DNA from: CAVURS01 sp963834425
Lineage (GTDB): Bacteria; Actinomycetota; Actinomycetes; Actinomycetales; CAVURS01
NCBI GenBank assembly: GCA_963834425.1
Contig: CAWIBR010000013.1
Span: forward strand, 992,001 to 1,056,000
Direction of reading: 5' to 3'
DNA length: 64,000 nucleotides
The position numbers were made by a program, and so were the translations under genes. The stretch's first letter is position 1. Each line of letters opens with the position of its first letter. Positions 35,204 to 44,143 of this stretch are shown piece after piece. The notes under the pieces are model-generated. The model saw nothing but the letters and a program-made list of their open reading frames with translations, was not told where the DNA came from and searched no databases.

Positions 35204-36632
35204 CGAGCAGCCCAGCCACCTGGCGGGCGGAGGCCGCGGCCCAACGGCCGGTGCTCACCAGGGCCAGGACGAGAACAGCGGCCCCACAGCTCGCCACGAT
35301 CCACCAGCCCACGTGACTGGCGTGGGCGAACTGGGTCCGGATACCGGCACCGGCCGCCGTGCTGACCACGGCGCCGACCACGGCCACGCCGAGTGAGGCG
35401 CCGATCTGGCGGCTGGTCGAGGCGATCGCTGCGGCCACCCCGGCCCGGCTGCGGGGCATGCCGGACACGGCGGTGTTCGTGATGGGGGCGTTGACCAGCC
35501 CGAAGCCCAGTCCGAAGACCAGGTAGCACGCCAGCAGCAGACCGTAGTCAGAGTGGTTGGTGAGCTGGGTCAGCGGCAGCGCGCCCAGGCACATGGCCGC
35601 ACCGGCGATCACCAACGGCAGCCGCGGCCCACGGCTGGCGACCAGCCGTCCGGAGATCGGCGCGCAGATCGCGGTCATCGCGGCCATGGGCAGCAGGAAC
35701 AGCCCGGCGTGCAACGGGCTGAGGTCTCGGACGTCCTGCAGGTACAGCGTGTTGAGGAACAGGAACGCACTCAACGCGGCGAACGCACAGACGGCGGTCA
35801 GCGTCGCGCCGGAGAAGGACACACTGCGAAAGAAGACGAGTTCGATCAGCGGATCCGTGCGCCGGGACTCGTAGCGCAGGAGGGCGACGAAGGCGACCAC
35901 GCACACTGCGCCCAGCCCCCAGACCAGGCCGCTGTTGCCGGGTCGCGGGGCCTCGATGATGGCCGAGACGAGCGAGCCCAGGACGACGATCACCAGGAGC
36001 TGTCCGATCGGGTCCAGCGGGCGGGGCCGCGCCGCCTTCGACTCCGGCACGAAGATCGCAGCCAGGACGAAGGCCGCGATGCCGATGGGCACATTGACCC
36101 AGAAGATCGAGCGCCAGCCGATGGTCTCGACCAACACGCCGCCGACGACCGGGCCGACGCCGAGGCTGATGCCGACCACGCTGGCGAAGATGCCGATGGC
36201 GCGCGCCCGCTCCCGCGGATCGGTGAAGACGTTGGTCACGATCGACATCGCCACCGGGTTGAGCATCGATCCGCCGACGGCCTGCAGCATCCGGAAGGCG
36301 ACCAGCAGCCCCAGCCCGGGCGCGATGCTGCAGAGCAGCGAACCGATCGTGAAGAGGGTCAGCCCGATCTGGAAGGTACGACGGCGGCCGAACCGGTCGG
36401 CCGTGGACCCGGACAGGATCAGCAAGCTGGCCAGGACGACCGTGTAGGCGTCGATGGTCCACTGCAGCCCGGACACCGACGCGTGCAGATCGGCTCGGAT
36501 CGAGGGCAGCGCGACGTTGACGATCGTGACGTCCATGCCGACGATCAGCAGGCTCAGGCAGCAGATCCCCAGCACGAGCTGGCGCCGGCGCGCGCTGAGC
36601 TGTGGCTGGATCGCCGTACTAGTTAAGGTCAC
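35196..36632 (-). CDS. DHA2-type MFS drug exporter (EmrB/QacA-like)
   Basis: A 478-residue transporter with 14 predicted transmembrane segments. Motif C-like and D1 regions are seen in LLIVGMDVTIVNVALPSIRADLHASVSGLQWTIDAYTVVLASLLILSGSTADRFGRRRTFQIG (motif A GSTADRFGRRR), and the antiporter motif in GISLGVGPVVGGVLVETIGWRSIFWVNVPIG. It exports drugs with proton exchange. The start is GTG 36632 (VTLTSTAIQPQ), exactly seven bases downstream of a consensus TATAAT, implying a leaderless mRNA. It leads the pump–MarR–oxidoreductase operon. Confidence 0.92.
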   Translation of the reverse strand: MTLTSTAIQPQLSARRRQLVLGICCLSLLIVGMDVTIVNVALPSIRADLHASVSGLQWTIDAYTVVLASLLILSGSTADRFGRRRTFQIGLTLFTIGSLLCSIAPGLGLLVAFRMLQAVGGSMLNPVAMSIVTNVFTDPRERARAIGIFASVVGISLGVGPVVGGVLVETIGWRSIFWVNVPIGIAAFVLAAIFVPESKAARPRPLDPIGQLLVIVVLGSLVSAIIEAPRPGNSGLVWGLGAVCVVAFVALLRYESRRTDPLIELVFFRSVSFSGATLTAVCAFAALSAFLFLNTLYLQDVRDLSPLHAGLFLLPMAAMTAICAPISGRLVASRGPRLPLVIAGAAMCLGALPLTQLTNHSDYGLLLACYLVFGLGFGLVNAPITNTAVSGMPRSRAGVAAAIASTSRQIGASLGVAVVGAVVSTAAGAGIRTQFAHASHVGWWIVASCGAAVLVLALVSTGRWAAASARQVAGLLDD

Positions 36633-36669
36633 ACAATGATTATAGCAACACAAGCAATTTGATCGTCAA
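36633..36669 (-). promoter_or_regulatory. Consensus promoter for a leaderless efflux-pump transcript
   Basis: On the minus strand TTGACG (36664–36669) is followed after 19 bases by TATAAT (36639–36644). Six bases later comes the GTG start of the pump gene, so the first transcribed base is predicted to be the G of GTG. TTGCTATAATCA also looks like half of a MarR site. Confidence 0.72.
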
Positions 36670-36699
36670 CCGAGCCCAGTCGGTGTCGACCCGGCTGCC

Positions 36700-37218
36700 T
36701 CACGACCAGTCGTCGTCGGCGGCTAGCTTCTCGGCGATCCGGTCGTGGAAGCTCTTGCGCTGCAACGCTTGCTCGATGTCGCGGACCACCTGACTCAGCG
36801 GGTAGGGGATCTCCGCCTCGATCTCGGCCAGCGCGGCCTCCGTCGCCCGCCACTCCGCGGCCAAGCTTCCGGCGATCCGTCTGGCCCGGGCCGTGAGGAC
36901 CACGCGCTTGCTGCGCGCATCCGGCCCGGCGATCGTCCGAACCAGACCGGCCGCCCGCATGGCTGCGACCTTCTGGCTGGTGCCGGAGTGCGTGCGCTGC
37001 ACCGACTCGGCCAGTTCGGTGATGGTCATCGGTCCCCGCGCGTTGAGCCGCAACAGTTCCAGGACGTAGCTGGGCTTGAGGCCCTCGATTCGCGCCTCCG
37101 CATAGACGCGGGCGATGTCGTCGTCCAGGTCCGACTGGAGGAAACGCAACGGGCGCCACAGGCTCAGCTCACTGGGGTCGTCGGGGGCGGTCGGGGCCGG
37201 CGTCAGATCAGGGTTCAT
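36700..37218 (-). CDS. MarR-family regulator
   Basis: A 172-residue winged-helix protein: VLELLRLNARGPMTITELAESVQRTHSGTSQKVAAMRAAGLVRTIAGPDARSKRVVLTARARRIAGSL shows the HTH, recognition helix and wing (DARSKRVVLT). The N-terminal WRPLRFLQSDLDDDIARVYAEARIEGLKPSYV and the C-terminal helices form the dimer region. The ATG at 37218 lies 11 bases from a 24-bp near-perfect palindrome, so autoregulation is likely. It is separate from the pump-operon MarR. Confidence 0.9.
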   Translation of the reverse strand: MNPDLTPAPTAPDDPSELSLWRPLRFLQSDLDDDIARVYAEARIEGLKPSYVLELLRLNARGPMTITELAESVQRTHSGTSQKVAAMRAAGLVRTIAGPDARSKRVVLTARARRIAGSLAAEWRATEAALAEIEAEIPYPLSQVVRDIEQALQRKSFHDRIAEKLAADDDWS

Positions 37219-37229
37219 CGGACCAGCGT

Positions 37230-37253
37230 AACAGCACTTATATAAGTACTGTT
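37230..37253. promoter_or_regulatory. 24-bp near-perfect palindrome, probable MarR operator
   Basis: The half-sites AACAGCACTTAT and ATAAGTACTGTT are reverse complements with one mismatch, centred at 37241.5 just upstream of the MarR start at 37218. The AT-rich centre (TTATATAA) overlaps a likely -10 region. This is a classic autorepression arrangement. Confidence 0.82.
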
Positions 37254-37394
37254 GGAATCGGCGACGCTGTCGTCCGCCACCCGGAGGGCCACTCGTCGCT
37301 TGCTCCGTGCGTCACCGGTTCCCTAGGGTGTTGAACGGTCCTTCAGTCGCTGATCCTGCACGCGTCTTGCTGTCTATCTCCTGGAACGGTTGCC

Positions 37395-37742
37395 ATGCTC
37401 GTCATCTGCCCGGTGTCCGATCTGCCCGTGGGCGCCGCGCGCCGGGTCGAGCCGCCGGACGGAGAGCCGCCGATCGCGGTGTTCCACACCGAGGACGGCG
37501 AGATCTTTGCGATCGACGACACCTGCTCGCACGAGCGCGCCTCGCTGGCCGACGGCTGGCTGGAGGGGTGCGAGATCGAGTGCCCGCTTCACTCCTCGCG
37601 GTTCGACCTGCGCACCGGAGCGGTGGACGCGCCGCCTGCACGGCTGCCCGTGCGGACCCATCAGGTGGTGGTCGAAGACGGCGTGATCAACGTGGTCCTG
37701 AGCGACGAGCCGCCGAACTTGCCCTTCGGCGCCAAGGCCTGA
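37395..37742 (+). CDS. Rieske [2Fe-2S] ferredoxin
   Basis: A 115-residue soluble Rieske protein. The cluster ligands are in DTCSHERASL (Cys, His) and CPLHSSRFD (Cys, His). It resembles ferredoxin components of aromatic-ring or betaine-type oxygenases and carries electrons from a reductase. Seven bases separate it from the ferredoxin reductase gene. No Rieske oxygenase large subunit is in the window, so its partner is elsewhere or it serves another acceptor. ATG 37395 is the start; the ribosome site is weak. Confidence 0.9.
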   Translation: MLVICPVSDLPVGAARRVEPPDGEPPIAVFHTEDGEIFAIDDTCSHERASLADGWLEGCEIECPLHSSRFDLRTGAVDAPPARLPVRTHQVVVEDGVINVVLSDEPPNLPFGAKA

Positions 37743-37749
37743 TGCACCG

Positions 37750-38955
37750 ATGAAGCACGTCGCGATCGTCGGCGGTTCACTCGCCGGCATCAGCACCGCG
37801 CGCGCCCTGCGGGCTCAGGGGTACGACGGGTCCCTGACCCTCGTCGGGGCCGAGGAGCACCGGCCCTACGACCGGCCGCCGCTGTCCAAGGAGTTCCTCA
37901 GTGCTGGCTCGGCCGGCTCGGTCGTCGAAGAGCCCGAGCTCAGCCTGGAGATGCCGGGGGAAGATCTCGGGATCACCTGGCGGCTCGGCGTCGCCGCCAC
38001 CGCCTTCGACGGCTCGGACCGGACGCTGACGCTGGCCGACGGCGACCGGTTGCGGCCGGACGGCGTGGTCCTCGCGACCGGCGCCGCGCCGATGCCGCTG
38101 CCCGGCATGCCATCCCTGCGCGGGGTCCACCTGCTGCGGACCATCGACGAGGCCCGGACGCTGCGCGCCGACCTGGCCCGGGGCGGCCGCCTGGTCGTCG
38201 TCGGCGGTGGGTTCATCGGCTCCGAGGTGGCCTCGACTGCTCGTCAACTGGGCCTGGACGTCACCGTGGTCGAGGCGGCGCCGTTGCCCCTCGTCGCCCA
38301 GGTGGGCCCGCAGATGGCCGAGGTCCTGTCCGGCCTGCACGCGGCGGGCGGCACCCGGTTGGAGTGCGGAGTCGGGGTCAACGGCTTGGTCGGGTCCGAT
38401 GCCGTCGAAGGGGTCGAGCTCGCCGACGGACGGGTGCTCCCTGCGGACGTCGTCGTGGTCGGGATCGGCGCGCGGCCCGTCACGACCTGGCTGGAGGGCA
38501 GCGGCATCGACCTGGCCGAGGGGCACCGCGGCGTGATCTGCGACGCGGCCGGAGCGACCAACCGCCCCGGCGTGGTGGCGGTCGGCGACTGCTCTGCTTG
38601 GTACGACGAGGACTTCGGCGGCCCGCATCGGGTGGAGCACTGGACGTCGGCCCATGAGCGCGGGCCACTAGCTGCCGCAACGCTTCTCGGCCTCGAGCCG
38701 CCGCGGTTGCGGGGCGGCCGCGCGCCGTACTTCTGGTCCGATCAGTACGGTCTGCGGATCCAGTTCGCCGGCACCTACCAGGCGGGCGACGTCGTCACGA
38801 TCGAGGAGGGCAGCGTCGAGGAGCGCAGCCTTCTGGCGGTCTACCGTCGCGGCGACCAGCCGGTGGCGGTGCTCGGGCTGGACCGGCCGCGACCGTTCAC
38901 CCAGCTGCGCCGCTCGCTCGGCGCCGCTCCGAAGGCTCCCGCCGCCACGGGCTGA
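37750..38955 (+). CDS. FAD-dependent ferredoxin reductase
   Basis: A 401-residue NAD(P)H:ferredoxin reductase of the oxygenase-coupled type. The FAD fold is MKHVAIVGGSLAGISTARALRAQGYDGSLTLVG, the NAD-binding fold is RLVVVGGGFIGSEVASTARQLG, and VVAVGDCSAWYDEDFGG is the second FAD site. The C-terminal dimer-like domain has HWTSAHERGPLAAATLLG and PYFWSDQYGLRIQFAG. It forms an operon with the Rieske ferredoxin and is convergent with an IclR gene. It may feed a Rieske monooxygenase, or low-potential electrons for corrinoid reactivation; the second idea is speculative. Confidence 0.93.
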   Translation: MKHVAIVGGSLAGISTARALRAQGYDGSLTLVGAEEHRPYDRPPLSKEFLSAGSAGSVVEEPELSLEMPGEDLGITWRLGVAATAFDGSDRTLTLADGDRLRPDGVVLATGAAPMPLPGMPSLRGVHLLRTIDEARTLRADLARGGRLVVVGGGFIGSEVASTARQLGLDVTVVEAAPLPLVAQVGPQMAEVLSGLHAAGGTRLECGVGVNGLVGSDAVEGVELADGRVLPADVVVVGIGARPVTTWLEGSGIDLAEGHRGVICDAAGATNRPGVVAVGDCSAWYDEDFGGPHRVEHWTSAHERGPLAAATLLGLEPPRLRGGRAPYFWSDQYGLRIQFAGTYQAGDVVTIEEGSVEERSLLAVYRRGDQPVAVLGLDRPRPFTQLRRSLGAAPKAPAATG

Positions 38956-38962
38956 GCCGGGC

Positions 38963-39757
38963 TCAGCCCAGGTGGCCGAGCCGGTCGCTGATCCGCTCGG
39001 CCGCGGCGATCAGCTGCGGCACCGACGAGTGGATCCGCGCGCGGTCCAACCGGTACGCCGGCCCCGAGACACTCACCGAACCGACGACCGCTCCGGAGTG
39101 GTCGCGCACCGGCGCGGCGATCGCGTTGAGCCCCACCTCGTACTCCTCGACCGTGGCGGCCCAGCCGTCGATCCGCGCGGCGGTGAGCTGGTCGTCCAGG
39201 ACCGATCGTGAGGTCACGGTGTGCGGGGTGAATCGTTCGAGGCCGGCGCCGTCCAGGAGCTCGCGGCGCCGGTCGGGAGCCTGGAACGCGAGCAGGATCT
39301 TGCCGCTGGAGGTCGCGTGCAAGGGCGTGAGCTGGCCGACCCAGTTGTGCGCGGACACGGCGGCCGGGCCACGCACCTGGTCCAGGTTGACTGCGTAGTG
39401 CGAGCGCAGCACCGCCAGGTTGACCGTCTCGGCCAGGGATGCGGCCAGCTCCAGGCACACGGGCCGGCCCTCGTGGACCAGGTCGAGCCGCCCGGGGACG
39501 GCGCTGGCCAGGCGCAGGATGCCGAAGCCGAGGTGGTACTTGCCGCGATGGGTGCTCTGGCCGACCAGGCCGTGCTCCTCCAGCGCGCCCAGCAGCCGGA
39601 AGGCCGTGGACTTGTGCACGCCCAGGTCCTCGGCGATCTCGCTGACCCCGGCACCGCCGGCTCGGGCGAGCAGCTCCAGGATCTGGACGGCTCGATTGAC
39701 CGACTGCACGCCGGCCAACGGGGCGCGGGGCCTCGCCGGGGTCCCCATGGAGCGCAT
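38963..39757 (-). CDS. IclR-family regulator 1
   Basis: A protein of about 264 residues. The winged-helix is VQSVNRAVQILELLARAGGAGVSEIAEDLGVHKSTAFRLLGALEEHGLVGQ. The effector domain runs through NLAVLRSHYAVNLDQVRGPAAVSAHNWVGQLTPLHATSSGKILLAF, EEYEVGLNAIAAPVRDHSGAVVGSVSVSGPAYRL. It is about 60% similar by eye to IclR 3 at 47262. It diverges from the metF-like gene across a region holding the TTGCGTATGCCGCAAC box, so it may bind there. ATG 39757 or 39748 starts it. Confidence 0.9.
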   Translation of the reverse strand: MRSMGTPARPRAPLAGVQSVNRAVQILELLARAGGAGVSEIAEDLGVHKSTAFRLLGALEEHGLVGQSTHRGKYHLGFGILRLASAVPGRLDLVHEGRPVCLELAASLAETVNLAVLRSHYAVNLDQVRGPAAVSAHNWVGQLTPLHATSSGKILLAFQAPDRRRELLDGAGLERFTPHTVTSRSVLDDQLTAARIDGWAATVEEYEVGLNAIAAPVRDHSGAVVGSVSVSGPAYRLDRARIHSSVPQLIAAAERISDRLGHLG

Positions 39758-39844
39758 GCTAGGAACGCGACCGGACCGGTTCGGCGTACCGCGGGTGAAC
39801 GCGGCCTGGCGATCGGGTGACCAGCCGCCGTAGGATTCCAGCAA

Positions 39845-39860
39845 TTGCGTATGCCGCAAC
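39845..39860. promoter_or_regulatory. Shared regulatory box A
   Basis: TTGCGTATGCCGCAAC, an imperfect palindrome (TTGCG...CGCAA), ends 13 bases before the metF-like start and lies in the IclR1–metF divergent region. The same 16-mer with one change recurs before gbsA at 51157. It is the probable operator of an IclR regulator. Confidence 0.75.
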
Positions 39861-39873
39861 CTCGGAGCGTCAG

Positions 39874-40755
39874 GTGAACCAAAAGCGCGGTCGGGCCACC
39901 TCGGCGCCGGTGCAGCAACTGCTGCGCCAGGTCCGCTACGAGGTCATCCCGACGGCGACGATCGAGGAGAAGGTCCTGGGCGCCGTGCCCCGGGACGTCA
40001 CCATGACGGTCACCGCCTCGCCGACCAAGGGACTGGACACCACCCTCGACCTCGCGGTTCGACTGGCCGGCGCGGGCTACCGGGTCGTGCCCCATGTGTC
40101 GGCGCGCCTGGTCCGTGACAAGGAGCATCTGGCCGACATCGTGGCCCGGGTCACCGAGGCCGGCATCGTCGATGTCTTCGTGCCGGCCGGCGACGCCGAG
40201 CAGCCGGCTGGGGTCTACGAGGGCTCGCTGCCGCTGCTGGCCGACCTGACCGCACTCGGCAGTCCGTTCCAGTCGGTCGGCATCACCGGCTATCCCGAGT
40301 CGCATCCGTCGATCGACGACGACATCACCGTGCAAGCCATGTGGGACAAGCGAATCCACGCGACGAACATCGTCAGCAACATGTGCTTCGACGCCAAGAC
40401 CATTCGCACCTGGCTGGAGCGGATCCGCCGTCGCGGCGTCGACCTGCCGGTGCACCTCGGGCTGGCCGGCCCGGTCGAGACGACCAAGCTGCTGTCGATG
40501 GCGAGCAAGATCGGGGTGGGGGAGTCGACCCGCTTCCTGACCAACCACGTCTCCTGGTTCATGCGGCTGGCCAAGCCCGGCGGCTACTCACCGGAGCGGC
40601 TGCTGGCCCAGATCTCCTCGGCCACGAGCGCCGACGCCGGTATCGCGGGGCTGCACCTGTTCACGTTCAACCAGGTCGCCGAGACCGAGGCCTGGCGGCA
40701 GGCCTTGCTGGTCGGCTCGTCCCACGGCGCGGTGCCGGCCGCCGGGCCCTCTTAG
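39874..40755 (+). CDS. Methylenetetrahydrofolate reductase-like protein
   Basis: A 293-residue (beta/alpha)8 flavoprotein of the MetF family: LLRQVRYEVIPTATIEEKVLGAVPRDVTMTVTASPTKGLDTTLDLAVRLAGAGYRVVPHVSARLV, VFVPAGDAEQPAGVYEGSLPLLADL, ITGYPESHP, LPVHLGLAGPVETTKLLSMASKIGVGES and GLHLFTFNQVAETEAWR. In this setting it probably oxidises methyl-THF from corrinoid demethylation to methylene-THF, the reverse of its biosynthetic role. GTG 39874 follows a GGAG ribosome site. The stop overlaps the DUF1638 stop on the other strand by 3 bases. Confidence 0.88.
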   Translation: MNQKRGRATSAPVQQLLRQVRYEVIPTATIEEKVLGAVPRDVTMTVTASPTKGLDTTLDLAVRLAGAGYRVVPHVSARLVRDKEHLADIVARVTEAGIVDVFVPAGDAEQPAGVYEGSLPLLADLTALGSPFQSVGITGYPESHPSIDDDITVQAMWDKRIHATNIVSNMCFDAKTIRTWLERIRRRGVDLPVHLGLAGPVETTKLLSMASKIGVGESTRFLTNHVSWFMRLAKPGGYSPERLLAQISSATSADAGIAGLHLFTFNQVAETEAWRQALLVGSSHGAVPAAGPS

Positions 40756-41408
40756 TCGAGCGCCGGCTCGAGCAAGGTGCGGACCGAGCGTTCGAGCTCG
40801 ACGTCGCCAACGAGCACTGTCTCCAGCGGCAGGCCGAGCCGATCGGCCGCGGCCGCGGCCAGGGTGCGCAGCTCGTCGGTCGGGCGCTGGGCCAGCCAGA
40901 CGACGCGGGTGTAGTTGCCGAAGTAGCTGTCCCGCAGGTCGGGGTAGCGGTCCAGGCCGAGCTCCTGGATCACCAGCCGGTCGAAGGCCCGGACCAGGAA
41001 GTCGGTCAGCACGTAGGTGCCGGGCTCAGCCGCGAACAGCTCGGCCATCCGCTGCTGCCCGGCGAACATGTCGTAGCAATGGTTTCCGCCGATCCGAGCC
41101 AGGCCGAGCCGCTCACACAGCTCATCGAGCGCGCCGTACGTTCCGCAGTCGGCGTAGCCCACCGCAACCCGCCGGTACGCCGGGCTCAGCTCGCCATAGC
41201 GAGCCTCGACTGCAGCGGCGATGGTCTCCGGATGGTTGTGCAGCAACGGCGGCAGCGGATGCACGGCGACCGGCCACCCGTTGCGCGCCACGATCTCGCT
41301 GAGGTGAGCGGCGATCGCACCGCACGCGATGACCGCGACGTCAGCCCGGGAAGGCGAGGAGCTCGATGAACCGGTCGTTGAAGTCGGGGCGGTCGGAGAG
41401 CTCGACAT
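40752..41408 (-). CDS. DUF1638 protein of the methyltransferase locus
   Basis: A protein of up to 218 residues of the DUF1638 family, often found beside MttB-type methyltransferase genes. It has VAVIACGAIAAHLSEIV, PLPPLLHNHPETIAAAVEARYGEL, VAVGYADCGTYGALDELCERLG and IGGNHCYDMFAG, with conserved Cys and His residues that could bind metal or iron–sulfur. The biochemical role is unknown. The only clear start, ATG 41408, overlaps the end of the reactivase gene by 68 bases. A closer start is not evident, so the true N-terminus is uncertain. Confidence 0.82.
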   Translation of the reverse strand: MSSSPTAPTSTTGSSSSSPSRADVAVIACGAIAAHLSEIVARNGWPVAVHPLPPLLHNHPETIAAAVEARYGELSPAYRRVAVGYADCGTYGALDELCERLGLARIGGNHCYDMFAGQQRMAELFAAEPGTYVLTDFLVRAFDRLVIQELGLDRYPDLRDSYFGNYTRVVWLAQRPTDELRTLAAAAADRLGLPLETVLVGDVELERSVRTLLEPALD

Positions 41409-43263
41409 AGCTCACCTCCTCCAGCAAAGTTTGCGCGCCGACGCGCTCACGACTGGACAGCAGGGTCATTTTGGCGCCCTCGCCGGCGACATTGCCTGCA
41501 CTGACGATCCGCAGCACCGGGATCTTGGGTACCAGGCCGATCCGCACGGCGCTGGCCGGGGAGAGATAGCTGCCGAACGAGCCGGCGAGGAGCACCTGCT
41601 GGACGTCGGAGACGTCGACGCCCATCTCCTCGAGCAGCAGGTGCCAGCCCGTGGCGATCGCCGCCTTCGCGAACTGCAGCTCGCGCACGTCCCGCTGGGA
41701 GAGGTAGATGCAGTCGTCGAAATCGCCGGGAGCACCCGTCCAGTGCAGGGCGAAGATCCGCTCGCCGTTGATCTCACCCAGCCGAGGCGCCAGGCCGGGC
41801 AGGGACTCCCGGGCCACCTCCTCGCTGACCAGTCGGCCCGAGCTGTCGAGCAACCCGGCCTGCACGAGCACGGCCACCGCGTCGACCAGCCCCGACCCAC
41901 AGAGCCCGACCGGCTCGACATCGCCGATGACCTGGAGCTGAATGTCGTCGTCGACGATCTTGACGACCTCGATCGCACCGTCCGAAGCCCGCATGCCGCA
42001 ACGGATCTGGGCTCCCTCAAAGGCGGGGCCGGCCGGTGCGGCGGTCGACACGATGCGTTCGCCGTTGCCGAGGACGATCTCGCAGTTGGTGCCGACGTCG
42101 ATGAACAGCCGCAGCCGCTTGTCGCGGTCCATGCCCGAGGCCAGCATGCCGGCCACGATGTCGCCACCGACGTAGGCGCCCAGCGCGGGGAAGACGAAGG
42201 CCCGGGCGCGGGGGTGCACGTCGAGGCCGATCTCGCTGGCCAGCAGCTCCGGCAGCGCCCGAGTGGACATGACGAACGGCGCGACGCCGAGCGGCTCGGG
42301 GTCGATTCCGAGGGCCAGCTGGGTCATGGTCGCGTTGCCGGCCAGGGCGATCTCGTAGACCTCCTCGAGCGCGACCCCACCCTCCTCGCAGACCTCGCGG
42401 GCGAGCTCGTTGAGGGTGGCGTGGGCGGCGGCCGTCAGCCGGGGCAGCGTCTCCGGATCCATCATGGTCGCGCTGATCCGGGTGATCACGTCGCCGCCGA
42501 AGGGCTGCTGCTTGTTGAGCATCGAGCGGACGGCGAGCGGGGTGCCGGTCGACAGGTCGAGCAGCGTCGCGACCACCGTCGTGGTGCCGAGGTCGAAGGC
42601 GATGGCGTGGCGACGCTCCGTCGTGTCGCCGGGCTCGACGTCGATCAGGATGTCGTCGACGATCACGGCCGTGACCGCGAAATCGTTGCCGCGCAGCAGT
42701 GTCGGCAGGCGACGCAGGGCGTGCAGGTCGACCCGCAGCTCGATGTCGTCGATCGCGGCCAGCAGACGCTCGAGATCGCTCTGCTGGTCGGACAGGGTCG
42801 GCTCGGTGAGCTTCACGAACCGCTTCTGCAGGGCCGGTCGCAGGATGACCTGTCGCCCCACGCCGACGGTCGCCGCCTTGGGCCGGGTCATGAGCGGCGG
42901 CACGTCGACGGTCACGTCGTGCGCCGGCTGCACCAGGCACGCCAGCCGCCAGCCGGCCCGTAGCTGGTCGGCGGTGAAGGCGCGCTGGTCGAGCCGGTTG
43001 ACCGGCACATTGCCGCCGGTGACCTGGATCTTGCACTTCTTGCAGGTGCCGTGGCCGCCACACGTCGAGTCGATGGCGATGCCGTTCCAGCTCGCGGCGT
43101 CGAAAACCGTTACGCCGGGCGGGATCCGGACCTCTCGATCGGCCGGCGTGAAGGAGATCCGCACCCGTCCGGAGCCCGCGTCATCGCCGGCTGGCTGGCC
43201 ACCGTGCGGTGGCGGGGCATCGATCAGACCTTCACGACGATAGGAGTCGCGGTCTAGTGTCAC
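41341..43263 (-). CDS. DUF4445 ferredoxin/ASKHA corrinoid reactivation protein (RamA/RACE-like)
   Basis: A 640-residue protein. Residues about 33–125 are a plant-type [2Fe-2S] ferredoxin with ligands Cys68, Cys74, Cys77 and Cys109 (STCGGHGTCKKCK ... LACLV). A linker is followed by an ASKHA ATPase domain: HAIAFDLGTTTVVATLLDLSTG, NKQQPFGGDVITRI, EIALAGNATMTQLALG, LFIDVGTNCEIVLGN, GLCGSGLVDAVAVLV and VLLAGSFGSYLSPASAVRIGLVP. Proteins of this type use ATP and low-potential electrons to return cob(II)alamin to active cob(I)alamin in corrinoid methyl-transfer systems. The GTG at 43263 overlaps the upstream methyltransferase stop (GTGA). Confidence 0.93.
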   Translation of the reverse strand: MTLDRDSYRREGLIDAPPPHGGQPAGDDAGSGRVRISFTPADREVRIPPGVTVFDAASWNGIAIDSTCGGHGTCKKCKIQVTGGNVPVNRLDQRAFTADQLRAGWRLACLVQPAHDVTVDVPPLMTRPKAATVGVGRQVILRPALQKRFVKLTEPTLSDQQSDLERLLAAIDDIELRVDLHALRRLPTLLRGNDFAVTAVIVDDILIDVEPGDTTERRHAIAFDLGTTTVVATLLDLSTGTPLAVRSMLNKQQPFGGDVITRISATMMDPETLPRLTAAAHATLNELAREVCEEGGVALEEVYEIALAGNATMTQLALGIDPEPLGVAPFVMSTRALPELLASEIGLDVHPRARAFVFPALGAYVGGDIVAGMLASGMDRDKRLRLFIDVGTNCEIVLGNGERIVSTAAPAGPAFEGAQIRCGMRASDGAIEVVKIVDDDIQLQVIGDVEPVGLCGSGLVDAVAVLVQAGLLDSSGRLVSEEVARESLPGLAPRLGEINGERIFALHWTGAPGDFDDCIYLSQRDVRELQFAKAAIATGWHLLLEEMGVDVSDVQQVLLAGSFGSYLSPASAVRIGLVPKIPVLRIVSAGNVAGEGAKMTLLSSRERVGAQTLLEEVSYVELSDRPDFNDRFIELLAFPG

Positions 43264-44143
43264 GCGGTCGCGGCCTGCTTCGCGCGGTGGGCCGCGATCC
43301 AGGCCGCACCCCACTCGTCGTTGCCCAACATCAGGTCGCCCGCGCGAACGGCCTCGACCATCTGGGGGGTGCGCGCGTCCATGATGGCCGAGGTCAGCCC
43401 GGCCACCATCGCCATCGGCAGGAACGAGGAGCCGAGCGCGTGCCGCCCGGGCATCCCGAACGACACGTTGCCTGCGCCGAGCGTCATGTTGACGCCGAAC
43501 TCGTCGCGGATCAGCGAGATGGCTTCCATCGTCTTCTTGGCGTAGGTCGAGTCCGCGCCCACGGGCATGGCCAGCGGGTCGATCACGATGTCCTCGATCG
43601 GGATCTCGTAGGTGCCGCAGGCGATGTCGATGATCTTGCGGGTGATCGCGAGCCGCTTGTGCGGGTCCTCGGGGATCTCCTCCTCCTCGTTGGGGAGGGC
43701 GATCACCGCGGCGCCGTAGCGCTTGACCAGAGGCAGGATCTGGTCAAGTCGCTCCTTCTCGCCGGTCACCGAGTTGACCAGGGCCTTACCGTCGTACGCC
43801 GCGAGGCCGGCGTCCAGCGCCTCGACCACCGAGGAGTCGATGCACAGCGGGAGGTCGGTCAAGCTCTGGACCAGCTTGATCGCCGCCGCGAGCAGCTCGG
43901 CCTCGTCGGTCAGCGGCACGCCCATGTTGACGTCGAGCATCGTTGCGCCGCCGGCCACTTGGGCGTGCACGTCCGCCTCGACCAGAGACAGGTCGCCGGC
44001 CCGCAGCTGCTCCTGGAACTTCGGCCGGCCGGTCGGGTTGATCCGCTCGCCGATGATGCAGAACGGTTGGTCCGGCCCGATCGTGACGGATTTGGTCGCC
44101 GACCGCAGGACGGTGTGCCGGATGACGCCGGATCCGTCCGCCA

